A stretch of DNA of 64,000 nt from Acidobacteriota bacterium (GTDB lineage: Bacteria > Acidobacteriota > Blastocatellia > Pyrinomonadales > Pyrinomonadaceae): positions 682,001-746,000 of the forward strand of contig JADKBM010000011.1 of assembly GCA_016715115.1 (NCBI GenBank), read 5' to 3'. Position 1 is the stretch's first letter, and the number at the start of each line of letters is the position of its first letter. Under the pieces are notes generated by a model. The model saw nothing but the letters and a program-made list of their open reading frames with translations. It ran no database searches and was not told where the DNA came from. Positions 17,316 to 25,814 of this stretch are shown one piece after another. The position numbers and the translations under genes are program-made.

Positions 17316-17848
17316 TGAATTGCACCGGAGATCCGACGGTTCGCCGGATCGAGGACCAATCTTCTTCACTCACGCATAAGCCCGGGCGACCTCAACGAAA
17401 CATCGGAAGGCCCCGTCTTGAAAGATTATGGTCCAAAGATGTCCACCAACTTTCTAAGCCAAATGCCCGCGCCACCATTCGCGAAACCAAGCCTTTCGCC
17501 AGCAACGATTGCAAGCACGACGGGAACGCAAGTTCTCATAAATGTCATTTAGTTCAAGAGATAAAGAGAAATGCCGAAAAACACAGAAATGTTCTGCCGC
17601 CTTGCCAGAACCGTCCCCACCGGCGTGCGGACCGATGGCTGAAACCGTGGGAGGTCCGGATTACTCCGATCAGTTGCAAGAGCAGCCAAAAACGAAGCAG
17701 TTCGCGACAGCCCAACGATGCAATGACCGAATGTTCTGTCTCTGATGCGATCGCGGAGTCAGAGGTCCGTTTTATTTTTTGAGCCGGTTTTGCCGGTTTT
17801 GACGCATTTGTGTTCAGAACCTGTTCTTAGGAGAAAAATGAAAAGAAT
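17316..17848 (+). other. Long gap without convincing gene after tRNA-Leu
   Basis: About 530 bases between the tRNA terminator and the next gene. The open frame reading across most of it (17273-17782) has a composition rich in Arg, Ser, His and Cys, no hydrophobic core and no ribosome site, and so is not called. No direct repeat of the tRNA 3' end, no integrase and no transposase remnant was recognised. A short T-rich stretch near 17768 precedes the next gene and may hold its promoter. Confidence 0.5.
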
Positions 17849-18622
17849 ATGAAAAAACAAGCAAACTGGCAGTGCAAAGTTGTCGTGACCGCGATGTTGG
17901 CAGTCGCCTTCGTGATTGGCGGAAATTTGAACGCCGTCGCGCAGGACAAATTTAAGGTTGGCGATCGAGTCGAGTGCGAGGTCACCGGAAATCCACAGGG
18001 GAAATGGTGGTCAAAAGGGACAATAATGCCGTTTAAGCCGGGCGATTTCGGGTCGGGTATGGAACCCGACGGCAGTTGGTATCGGGTTAAAGTCGACAGC
18101 AACAAGGTCGAGTATCCGTGCAAGCCCGATGTATTGCGCCGGATCGGTGGAGAGGCCGTGACCACAAAGCCCGGTCGTGTGAAGACGCCTGTCAACGAAC
18201 CGTTAGAGAATACCGAAACCGAAGGACAGGGCAATTTTCTCGATTGTCCGGTTGCACAGAAAAAAGTGGCGCGTGGCGGTGCACCAAATGTCGAGCTTTT
18301 CAAGAAGATAATCCGCTGCCACAAGGGCGAGAAGGACGTTGATGAAGGTGACGAAGGAGCCGTCGGCGTCGAGATCGCCTCGGTCCAAATCGGTGCAGCG
18401 CGCCCGTGGAGTTACTCCCAGGACAATGGAAACTCAAAACCAGGCACACTGGTTTATCCCGTCAAGGCAACTTACACGGTGCGAACGTTCTACAGAAATG
18501 CAACCGAGGTCGAGGAAGGATGGATACGTATTCTGAACTTTTACGTCAATGCGTTTGGCGAGTGGCAGATCGGATCCGAGGAGCCGGTCAAGGCTCCGAA
18601 AACGAGACGCATTCCCAAATGA
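17849..18622 (+). CDS. Secreted hypothetical protein
   Basis: Not recognised. Protein of 257 residues with a signal sequence (residues 1-32, cut near AVAQD). The mature part starts DKFKVGDRVECEVTG, a short beta-barrel-like (Tudor/SH3-like) sequence with repeated Gly-Asp and a conserved cysteine (YPCKPDVLRRIGG), followed by a linker rich in Pro/Thr/Glu and a beta-rich C-terminal domain with aromatic residues (residues 160-245). GGAGAAAAATG lies upstream of the start, though the exact site is at 17831. Isolated between the tRNA gap and the mla genes, which face the other way. Confidence 0.75.
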   Translation: MKKQANWQCKVVVTAMLAVAFVIGGNLNAVAQDKFKVGDRVECEVTGNPQGKWWSKGTIMPFKPGDFGSGMEPDGSWYRVKVDSNKVEYPCKPDVLRRIGGEAVTTKPGRVKTPVNEPLENTETEGQGNFLDCPVAQKKVARGGAPNVELFKKIIRCHKGEKDVDEGDEGAVGVEIASVQIGAARPWSYSQDNGNSKPGTLVYPVKATYTVRTFYRNATEVEEGWIRILNFYVNAFGEWQIGSEEPVKAPKTRRIPK

Positions 18623-18675
18623 TCCGCAAGTATCTGCGAATCTATCCGTAAACAGCCAACAACCCGCACGGGCCG

Positions 18676-19881
18676 CTAGAACAGCTTGAATTTGATGGTC
18701 AGAAACTTCTTCGGATTTTGCCTGAAATCGTAGAGCAATTTTGTGCTTTCGCTCGAAAATTGATTCACGTTCGACATCGTCTGATTCATATTGTTGTAGA
18801 GCGTCTCGTCGGTAACGAGACGTCCGATGGTGCCTTTTCCGGCGCGGGCGTCGCCGAGAAGGGCATCGAGCTTTTCGGCGGTCGAACTGAACTTGCCGAG
18901 CGTGTTCTGGACGTCGTCGTAGAGTTTGTCGTCCTTGAGCAATTTGCCGGCCGTTCCGCGGCCCTCGCGAAGGTCGGTCGTGATCACCTTGAAATCGTCG
19001 GCGATCGAGTTGATCTTGCCGACCGATGTCCTGAGATCGGCGATCGCCGCGCGGGTGTCGTTATAGAGCGCCTCGTCGGTAATGAACTTGCCGGCTGTGC
19101 CTTTGCCTTCGCGGATTTCCTTCGAGATCGTTTCAAGCTGGCTAACGGTCTCCTTCAAGCTGTCATAAAGCGCCGGATCGCGGATCAGCTTACCCGCGGT
19201 GCCGTCGCCCTTGTTGACGTCGTCGATGGTGTTCTGGAGCTTGAGCATCGTCAACTTCGCCTCGCCGATCGTCGAGTCAAGGCTCTGATAAAGCTGATCG
19301 TTGTTGATTATCTGACCGAGCGTTCCTTCGCCCTGGTTCGCCTTGTTGAGGATCTCGTTGGTCGGCGTCGCGAGACGGTTGATCTGCTGCAGCAATTCGT
19401 TTCCGGTTGCCGTCAGCTGATTGATCGAGATCGCTTCTTTCGATTCGAGAATGTCGTTCTCGGAAACCGGCGTCCCTTTTTGCGAACCCGGAGAGATATT
19501 GATCATCTTGTCGTTCGCCAAAACGGAGGTCGCGACCAACTGGGCCGTCGAATCGGTCCGGATCCGTTCGGTTATCGGCCGCCCGTAGAGTTCGCGGCTG
19601 ATCGCCATAATCGCTTCGATCTTGAAGTCCTCGGGGCTTTCCGGCGGAAGAAGCACGACTTCCTCGACCTTGCCGATGTTCACGCCCGCAAGCTGAACTT
19701 CGGAACCGGATCGAAGCCCATCGGCCGCCGCGAAACGCGCCTTTATGCGCAGTTTCTTCTCAAACGGGTTGAAGTCGCCCGTCGAGTTCATAATCAAAAA
19801 CGCGAAGACGAGAAGTCCGAACAGGACGAAAATGCCGACGCGAAGCTGGCTCAGTGTTAAGTTCTTTTGATTACGTGCCAT
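18676..19881 (-). CDS. mlaD: MCE-family lipid transport protein (MlaD-like) with five spaced repeats
   Basis: Inner-membrane anchored periplasmic MCE protein, 401 residues. One transmembrane helix (about 14-31) precedes an MCE domain (about 42-130) with LRSGSEVQLAGVNIGKVEEV. The rest is a long helical region carrying five copies of GxGTxGxLxxDxxLY, beginning at residues 184, 225, 259, 307 and 348. Distances are 41, 34, 48 and 41, that is 34 plus multiples of seven, as expected if coiled-coil heptads separate the repeats. In the Mla/MCE systems this part forms a lipid-conducting tube. Upstream genes encode the ATPase and permease. Confidence 0.9.
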   Translation of the reverse strand: MARNQKNLTLSQLRVGIFVLFGLLVFAFLIMNSTGDFNPFEKKLRIKARFAAADGLRSGSEVQLAGVNIGKVEEVVLLPPESPEDFKIEAIMAISRELYGRPITERIRTDSTAQLVATSVLANDKMINISPGSQKGTPVSENDILESKEAISINQLTATGNELLQQINRLATPTNEILNKANQGEGTLGQIINNDQLYQSLDSTIGEAKLTMLKLQNTIDDVNKGDGTAGKLIRDPALYDSLKETVSQLETISKEIREGKGTAGKFITDEALYNDTRAAIADLRTSVGKINSIADDFKVITTDLREGRGTAGKLLKDDKLYDDVQNTLGKFSSTAEKLDALLGDARAGKGTIGRLVTDETLYNNMNQTMSNVNQFSSESTKLLYDFRQNPKKFLTIKFKLF

Positions 19882-19893
19882 ATTTCTCCGTAA

Positions 19894-20775
19894 CTATTTG
19901 CCGCGAATGAACTTGCGAATGTAAGGGTCCTCGTTATTGCGAAGTTCCTCGTCGGAACCACTGAAAATGATCTGTCCGTCGCGGAGCATCATAACCTCGG
20001 TGTTGATCATACAAATCCGCTCGCCTTCCTGCTCGAAGATCACGTGGCCGTCGTCGTCAACCGTCGCATACTCTGAACATAGGTATTCGAGGTTGTTCAT
20101 CTCGTGCGTAACGAAAATCGACGAAACGTCTTCGAGATCGCGGAGTTTGATCGCGAGTTCGCAGATCGTCCGCGCCGTCGGCGGGTCAAGACCGGCCGTA
20201 GGCTCGTCAAACATCACGATCGACGGGTCGCCGACGAGGGCGCGGGCGATCCCGACGCGCCGGCGCATACCGCCTGAAAGTTCGTTCGGCATCTTGTCGA
20301 TCGCATCCTCCAGATCGACGAAACGCAGCATTCGACGCACCTCTTTTTCGACGGATTCCTCGTCAACGTGCTTTTCGTGGAGCCGGTATGCGACGTTTTC
20401 ATAAACCGACAGCGAATCGAACAGAGCGCCTTCCTGAAAGACCATCCCGATATGCTGCCTGACCGGCATCATTTCGTGTTCGTCGTAATCGGTGATTTCC
20501 TCGCCGCTGACGAAGATCTGTCCCGAATCGGGTTTCAAAAGTCCGAGAATGAGCCGAATGATCGTCGATTTCCCGCCGCCGCTGCGTCCGAGAATGATCT
20601 TTGTCTCGCCGCGCCGGACCTTGAAACTGACGCCGTCGAGGATCTTTCGCTCATCGAACGAAAGATGAACGTCGCGAAACTCTATCGCCGGAATGATTCG
20701 GTCCGAACGATCCATCGGTTGTGCGAAATCGTTCGACTCGAGCGTCTCGGTCACGTCTTGGGGCGAAGCCTGCAT
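19894..20775 (-). CDS. mlaF: Lipid transport ABC ATPase (MlaF-like)
   Basis: ATPase of the MCE transporter, 293 residues. Walker A is GRSGGGKST at about 58-66, the signature LSGGMRRRVGIARAL and Walker B IVMFDEPTAGLD follow, with the switch histidine in FVTHEM. The N-terminal extension of about 25 residues before the conserved EFRDVHLSF is not family-typical, so a start at an internal methionine (MDRSD) is possible. Gap to mlaD 12 bases. Confidence 0.9.
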   Translation of the reverse strand: MQASPQDVTETLESNDFAQPMDRSDRIIPAIEFRDVHLSFDERKILDGVSFKVRRGETKIILGRSGGGKSTIIRLILGLLKPDSGQIFVSGEEITDYDEHEMMPVRQHIGMVFQEGALFDSLSVYENVAYRLHEKHVDEESVEKEVRRMLRFVDLEDAIDKMPNELSGGMRRRVGIARALVGDPSIVMFDEPTAGLDPPTARTICELAIKLRDLEDVSSIFVTHEMNNLEYLCSEYATVDDDGHVIFEQEGERICMINTEVMMLRDGQIIFSGSDEELRNNEDPYIRKFIRGK

Positions 20776-20800
20776 ACAAAAAGTTCGTATATTATAGGGG

Positions 20801-21571
20801 TTAGATCTCGCCGATGTCGAGAATCGTCTGCAGCGCCTTGGAAAGGAAAAAGTCGAAAACGATGACCGCGATCGATGCTTGGACGACCGCGCTCGTTGTC
20901 GAGCGTCCGACGCCCACGGTTCCGCCGGTCGTGTTCAAGCCGCGAAAACAGGAAATGCTGCCGATAATGAGTCCGAAAAAAACGGGCTTGATGATTCCGC
21001 CGATGATGTCTTTGGTGTCGATGCCGTTGCGGACCGAAGTCAAAAAGACGTTCGACTCCTGATTGTAGATCGACGACGCGACCACGCCGCCGCCGATGAT
21101 GCCGAAAACGTCGGCCGCTACCGTGAGCATCGGAAGCATCAGGATCAGCGCGATCAACCGCGGTGCGACCAGTTTTCGGTACGGGTCGGTCCCGAGTGCG
21201 CGCATCGCGTCGATCTGTTGCGAAACGACCATCGAGCCGAGTTCGGCCGAGATCGCCGAACCGATCCGCCCCGAAACCATCAACGCGCAAAGAACCGGAC
21301 CGAGTTCGCGGACAAGGGAAGTCGCGACGGCGCGTCCGGCTTCATTCTGGGCGCTGTAATAGGCAAGAGTCGGAAAAGTCTGAAGAACCAAAACGCCGCC
21401 TGTGAAAAAGCCGGTCAAAATCACGATCGGGAGAGAACCGACACCGATCGAGTCCATCTGCCGGATGGTCTCGGGAATGTATCGCGGCTTCGAAAAAAGC
21501 GCGATAAACGACCAGAAGCAAAGGACGCTGATCTCCTGCAATTCGAATAGAAACTTTTTGAGCGGATTCAT
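20801..21571 (-). CDS. mlaE: Lipid transport permease (MlaE-like)
   Basis: Inner-membrane permease of 256 residues, family MlaE/YrbE. Four to five hydrophobic helices are visible, with the conserved GVGSLPIVILTGFFTG and RIGSAISAELGSM segments. It leads the minus-strand set mlaE-mlaF-mlaD, which would move phospholipid between inner and outer membranes. No MlaB or MlaC gene is adjacent. Confidence 0.9.
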   Translation of the reverse strand: MNPLKKFLFELQEISVLCFWSFIALFSKPRYIPETIRQMDSIGVGSLPIVILTGFFTGGVLVLQTFPTLAYYSAQNEAGRAVATSLVRELGPVLCALMVSGRIGSAISAELGSMVVSQQIDAMRALGTDPYRKLVAPRLIALILMLPMLTVAADVFGIIGGGVVASSIYNQESNVFLTSVRNGIDTKDIIGGIIKPVFFGLIIGSISCFRGLNTTGGTVGVGRSTTSAVVQASIAVIVFDFFLSKALQTILDIGEI

Positions 21572-21690
21572 TCGTCGTTATATCGAACAACTTGGACTGT
21601 GCAAAGATTACACCGAAGTCTGCCCAATCGACAAACAAAAAAGCCGACTTGGATCCAAATCGGCTCTTAATACTACATAGAAACAACGGG

Positions 21691-22200
21691 CTAATTCTGC
21701 GGGCGTTGCATCCGACGTTCACGGATCCGTTCGACGGGCCGTTTCGTTTCGTTGTTTGGTTCATTCTGTCGATTCATCAAGCGTTCGCGCAGCGTTCGGA
21801 ACTTCTCAAGCTGCTCGTTGGTCAACACCCGGCGGATCTGATATTCGGTCAGGGTCCGAACCTTGATCAATTCGGCTTGCGCGAGTTGAACGTCCTTCAT
21901 CTTTTCCTTGATCTCGTCCTCGTTCGCGGTCTCAGAGTAGATGGCCAGGTCAAGCGCGCGGTTCGCGGCGCGGAGTTTTATTTGCGCTTCCTGCGTTATT
22001 GGCCGCCGCTCCGCGTTGATGCGCCTTATCTGCTGGACCTGCTCGGGAGTCAGCCCGAGCGCTTGCAACATTCTGACCTGTTGGTTGGGTCTCTTCGCGT
22101 CCTGGTTCGGCTGCGGATTCTCGTCCTGAGCAAGCGCGTTAAGGCCGCAAAGCACGATGGCGAATACCACGAGAATCAGTTTTGGTGTAATTGTTCTCAT
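21691..22200 (-). CDS. Spy/CpxP-like secreted stress protein
   Basis: Protein of 169 residues with a signal sequence (start at 22200, MRTITPKLILVVFA, cut near ALAQD). The mature part is a Lys/Arg/Gln-rich helical protein: LQALGLTPEQVQQIRRINA, then two long helices and a basic, Asn/Arg-rich tail. The LTxEQxxxI pattern matches periplasmic Spy/CpxP/ZraP-type proteins. It lies 19 bases downstream of the anti-sigma gene, so it is probably co-transcribed and controlled by the ECF factor. A longer start 14 codons upstream was not used because it lacks a signal peptide. Confidence 0.8.
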   Translation of the reverse strand: MRTITPKLILVVFAIVLCGLNALAQDENPQPNQDAKRPNQQVRMLQALGLTPEQVQQIRRINAERRPITQEAQIKLRAANRALDLAIYSETANEDEIKEKMKDVQLAQAELIKVRTLTEYQIRRVLTNEQLEKFRTLRERLMNRQNEPNNETKRPVERIRERRMQRPQN

Positions 22201-22219
22201 ATTTTTGTAAATCGAAACC

Positions 22220-22912
22220 CTATTCGGTTCCGATCTCGTCAAAGAGGTCGGCCAAACGAAGGCTCTTGTCTTCGTCGTCCGCCTCGTCGATCAAAGTCGG
22301 GGGTTGTTTCTTGATTGATTTCTTATCGTTTCCGGCAACTTTCCGCGGTCCGCTCTTTGTCGCGCGCTCGGGCGCGGATCTCCTGTCGCTGACTTTCTCC
22401 GGTTGCGGATCCTGAGTCGTGATCGCGATCTCGGGAGATTTCGGTTCGACCGATTTTTCGACGTTCGTTGATGCCGGCTGCGCTGTCGGCGAGGTCACGG
22501 CTTTCGAACGGTTCTGGTTGCCGCCGGCGATCAAACTGCCCGAATCGGAGCCGGAAAGGTAAAACACGAATCCGGCGCTGATGAACAACAAAGCAAGCGA
22601 GACCGCCGCAAGTTTCGGAAAGCTGAGAAACGCGCGCACTGAATCGAAGATCGAAACCGGGGCGGAGGCGCCCTCGCGTACCGGATAGGGAATGTCGATG
22701 ATCGGCGTACGCAATTCTTCGAACTCGCTCTTCCAGTCGCCGATCGCCGCGCGCAACGAAGCAAAGCTCGCCGCTTCGGCCGCGCAAGATTCGCACGATC
22801 CGATGTGCCGTTCGAACCGCTGCGAATCGTCCGGACGAATCTCGCCGTAAAGATACGACATCAACTCACCTGATTTCCCGCAATTGGATTCGTTGTGATT
22901 CATCATATTCAT
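22220..22912 (-). CDS. Zinc-finger anti-sigma factor
   Basis: Membrane anti-sigma factor of 230 residues. The N-terminal ZAS zinc-binding motif is visible: an upstream Cys and then HIGSCESC (H-x3-C-x2-C) at about 35-42. A single transmembrane segment (about 95-117) follows, with a Pro/Ser/Lys-rich periplasmic part to the end. It starts one base after the ECF sigma stop, so translation is coupled. It should hold the sigma factor until an envelope signal releases it. Confidence 0.85.
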   Translation of the reverse strand: MNMMNHNESNCGKSGELMSYLYGEIRPDDSQRFERHIGSCESCAAEAASFASLRAAIGDWKSEFEELRTPIIDIPYPVREGASAPVSIFDSVRAFLSFPKLAAVSLALLFISAGFVFYLSGSDSGSLIAGGNQNRSKAVTSPTAQPASTNVEKSVEPKSPEIAITTQDPQPEKVSDRRSAPERATKSGPRKVAGNDKKSIKKQPPTLIDEADDEDKSLRLADLFDEIGTE

Positions 22913-22913
22913 T

Positions 22914-23492
22914 CTAGACGACCTCGAGCGAAACTTTTTCGAGTTTCATTCGAAGCTGTTTCAGCGCCGTGTAAAGACGGCTTTTGACCGTGCTCAGAGG
23001 AAGTTCGAGAATCTCCGACATTTGCTGAAACGTCAATTCCTGAAACTCCTTCATTACGATCACCTGTTTCAATTCCGTCGGCAACGTGTCGACGGCGTGT
23101 CTGACATAGCGCAGACGTTCGTTCTTTTCGACCGTTCTTGCCGGCGACTTCTCGACGGGAGCGACGAAAAACTTCTCTTCGGAGTTCTCCTCGTCGTCGA
23201 GATACGTCTCTGACCGCGTCTTGAAACGGCGTTTCTTTGTCAAGCATTGGTTCACCGCGATCCGGTGAAGCCACGACGAAACCTTGGCTTCGCCTCGAAA
23301 GTTCTTCAAATTGCGATAAGCCGAAATGAATGATTCCTGCGTCGCGTCGCGGGCCTCGTCTTCGCGTCCGAGCATACCGAAACAGAGCGCGAAAATCTTT
23401 CGCTCCCATCTTTTAACGATCTCGCCGAATGCATCCGAATCCTCCGAAACAGCCAATTCGACCAACTGCTCATCCGTTAAGCTTTTCAACAT
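22914..23492 (-). CDS. ECF RNA polymerase sigma factor
   Basis: Extracytoplasmic-function sigma factor of 192 residues. Start at 23492 gives MLKSLTDEQLVELAV; a longer frame upstream adds a basic, unstructured tail and is not used. Region 2 is EIVKRWERKIFALCFGMLG, region 4 is EILELPLSTVKSRLYTAL. The linker carries an acidic insert (DDEENSEE). It begins the set sigma, anti-sigma, Spy-like, which suggests control of envelope stress response. Confidence 0.92.
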   Translation of the reverse strand: MLKSLTDEQLVELAVSEDSDAFGEIVKRWERKIFALCFGMLGREDEARDATQESFISAYRNLKNFRGEAKVSSWLHRIAVNQCLTKKRRFKTRSETYLDDEENSEEKFFVAPVEKSPARTVEKNERLRYVRHAVDTLPTELKQVIVMKEFQELTFQQMSEILELPLSTVKSRLYTALKQLRMKLEKVSLEVV

Positions 23493-23615
23493 TAACTCGT
23501 GTAACCAAGCCTGCCTTCGCACGAGAATTCTATCAAAGAAGAACCCCGGGCAGCGATTGTTCCGTCGCCGCACATTGGTTAGACGCGGGGCTTCGCACAA
23601 AAGTCGGAAAAGATG

Positions 23616-24740
23616 CTAGCTCCCGATGAGCTTTTCGACGATATCTGCCGCCGAGTGCGGACGGGCGAATTCGCGAACGTTTCTCTTCATCGACGCGAAC
23701 CGGTCCGGATCGGCGACGAGCGAATCGATCTTGTACGCCAGCACCGTTAAGTTATTGCATTTGATCGCGCAGCCTGTTTCGAGCAAATGATCCGAGTTGC
23801 GTTCTTCCTGGCCCGGAATCGGGTTGACGACGCAGAAGACCAGTCCCTTCGCGAGAGCTTCGGACGTTGTCAGCCCGCCGGGCTTTCCGACGATCAGGTC
23901 CGACGCCGACATATATTCGTCCATCTCGGAAGTGAATCCGATCGGATGAAAGCGGACGCGTTCGTTATCGAGTTCCGATTTGGCCAGTTTGACGAGTTCG
24001 GTCCGGAGTTCCTCGTTGCGTCCGCAAACGGCGACGATCTGGGCTGGTGTCCGAAGTTCGCTCAAGGCGCGCAGCAGCGGCTCGATCTTGCCGACGCCGA
24101 AACCTCCCGCCGACACTAGGATCGTCAGTCGGTCGGGCGCGAGGCCGAACTTCGAGCGCATCGCGCCGCGGTCTTTCGTCTCTTCGAACACAGGATCGAT
24201 CGGGATTCCCGAAACGGTGATCTTCGGCGCATCGATCCCGAGCTTTTCGAGATGGGCGCGCGTTTCGTCAAGCGCGACAAAATAATTCGCGTAGTTGCGG
24301 CACAGCCACATCGCGTGCGCGTCGAAGTCCGTGACGACGATCGATTGCGGGAAATCGATCTTGCCTTTCGCCGTGAGCCACGAGATGATCTCGGACGGCA
24401 AGAAGTGCGTACAGACGGCGAGGTCGGGTTTCTCGCGCTTCAGCAAACCGATGAACGGCTGGGCGTTGAGCCGGTCGAGCGCAAGCCGCCGGCGCTCGTT
24501 TTCCCAGGGCTTGTCGAGCGAGTCGTACATCCAGCCGAGAACTTCGGGCATCGAGTTGACCATTTCGATATAAGCTTTGCCGTAGAGACGACGGAACAGT
24601 GCGTTCGTGTATTTCAGGACGTCGATGTTCCGGACCTCCCAATCCGGAACACGAAGGTTGAACGCGCGTTCGAGCGCGTCGGCGGCCCGCATATGGCCGG
24701 CGCCGACGGAAGCCGATAGAATCAGGACCTTTCTCTTCAT
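23616..24740 (-). CDS. Glycolipid synthase, MGDG synthase/processive glucosyltransferase family
   Basis: Cytoplasmic, membrane-associated family 28 glycosyltransferase of 374 residues. The start at 24740 gives the family N-terminus MKRKVLILSASVGAGHMRAA, with the lipid-binding GAGH; the longer open frame (to 24908) overlaps the divergent promoter region and is not used. The C-terminal nucleotide-sugar domain has SAGGFGVGKIEPLL and KPGGLTTSEAL. Likely product is a diacylglycerol glucoside or galactoside, an alternative membrane lipid. Isolated; the divergent EamA gene starts 74 bases away. Confidence 0.88.
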   Translation of the reverse strand: MKRKVLILSASVGAGHMRAADALERAFNLRVPDWEVRNIDVLKYTNALFRRLYGKAYIEMVNSMPEVLGWMYDSLDKPWENERRRLALDRLNAQPFIGLLKREKPDLAVCTHFLPSEIISWLTAKGKIDFPQSIVVTDFDAHAMWLCRNYANYFVALDETRAHLEKLGIDAPKITVSGIPIDPVFEETKDRGAMRSKFGLAPDRLTILVSAGGFGVGKIEPLLRALSELRTPAQIVAVCGRNEELRTELVKLAKSELDNERVRFHPIGFTSEMDEYMSASDLIVGKPGGLTTSEALAKGLVFCVVNPIPGQEERNSDHLLETGCAIKCNNLTVLAYKIDSLVADPDRFASMKRNVREFARPHSAADIVEKLIGS

Positions 24741-24813
24741 AACTGTTGACGTGAAACAAACTTCGTTTGAATGATAGTATATTTCTTCGTCTTTCAGAAC
24801 GATTTCAACTTTC

Positions 24814-25707
24814 GTGTTAATTTTCCAAAAAAACGGTTTTGTAAGCGCCGGCGTGCGCGCGATGTTCCTTTCGACGTTCGCTTTTTCGATGGCGAACGTC
24901 TTCGTCAAGCAAGTTTCGCATCTGCCGGCGATGGAGATCGTCTTTTTCCGATGTTTTGCGGGTTGCGTCTTCTGTTACTTCGGGTTGAAAAGAGCGAAGG
25001 CGAGTTTCGTCGGCACCAACAACACGCTCCTGCTTTTGCGCGGCTTGTTCGGCACCGCGGCGCTTTATTTCTTCTTCGTGACCGTCCAGAACATCCCGCT
25101 CGCAACGGCGATGACGGTGCAGTATCTCTCACCGATCTTCACGACCATCATCGCGATCTTCTTGCTCAACGAAAAAGTGATGGCGCGGCAATGGATCTTT
25201 TATGCGATCGCTTTTTCAGGCGTTGTGCTCATAGAGCAGGTCGATGCGCGTGTTTCGCCTATGTACCTGGCGATGGGGATTGCTTCGGCTTTCGGGTCCG
25301 GAATGGCGTACAACCTCGTCCGCAGCCTGAAGGGCCGCGAGCACCCTTTGACCGTGGTCTTTCAATTTCAATTCGTCGGAATGGCCGCCGGGCTTGTGTT
25401 CACACTCTTCAACTGGAAATCTCCGGCCGGATGGGACTGGTTCTATTTGCTCTTGATCGGGATCTTCTCGCAGCTCGGGCAGGTGTTTTTAACCGACGCG
25501 CTGCAAAAAGAGCGCGCCGCATCGGTTGCGATCATTATTTACACCGGCTTGATCTACGGAATATCGATCGGTTGGCTGGCCTTCGGCGAAACCCACGGAG
25601 CCGGAACGATCGGCGGAATGCTGCTCGTTGTCGTCGGGATCGTCCTCAGCGTCCTCTATGGCCGGCGCAAGATCGAGGTCGACGAACTCGACGTGACGAA
25701 TGCGTAA
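24814..25707 (+). CDS. EamA/DMT-family membrane exporter
   Basis: Ten-helix inner-membrane transporter of 297 residues, with two EamA repeats (about 13-140 and 150-285). The typical first helix FLSTFAFSMANVFVKQ starts at about residue 18. I use the GTG at 24814, which gives a short polar start; an ATG at 24862 is possible. Substrate unknown; related proteins export amino acids, purines or sugars. Confidence 0.8.
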   Translation: MLIFQKNGFVSAGVRAMFLSTFAFSMANVFVKQVSHLPAMEIVFFRCFAGCVFCYFGLKRAKASFVGTNNTLLLLRGLFGTAALYFFFVTVQNIPLATAMTVQYLSPIFTTIIAIFLLNEKVMARQWIFYAIAFSGVVLIEQVDARVSPMYLAMGIASAFGSGMAYNLVRSLKGREHPLTVVFQFQFVGMAAGLVFTLFNWKSPAGWDWFYLLLIGIFSQLGQVFLTDALQKERAASVAIIIYTGLIYGISIGWLAFGETHGAGTIGGMLLVVVGIVLSVLYGRRKIEVDELDVTNA

Positions 25708-25814
25708 CCGCCCGCCCGTTGCGAAATGGCCAGGTTTTCCGTATTCTAGACCGACCAATCAGAAAAACAGCTAAACAATTGATTAGCAAGGCACATAATC
25801 GAAGGGAGAATCAA

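Noticed and set aside
17273..17782. 169-codon frame after the tRNA terminator.
   Set aside because: It starts inside the terminator stem, has no ribosome site and a random-looking composition.
17180..17848. tRNA-Leu as integration site of a mobile element.
   Set aside because: No integrase and no repeat of the tRNA 3' end were seen in the window.
18718..19860. Antisense frame of 380 codons over mlaD.
   Set aside because: Shadow frame; the MlaD product has a transmembrane helix, MCE domain and ordered repeats.
24771..25814. The frame of the CHRD protein is open for about 1 kb upstream of its start.
   Set aside because: This part overlaps the EamA gene in another frame, is Arg/His-rich and has no signal peptide; the CHRD start at 25815 has a ribosome site and a signal sequence.
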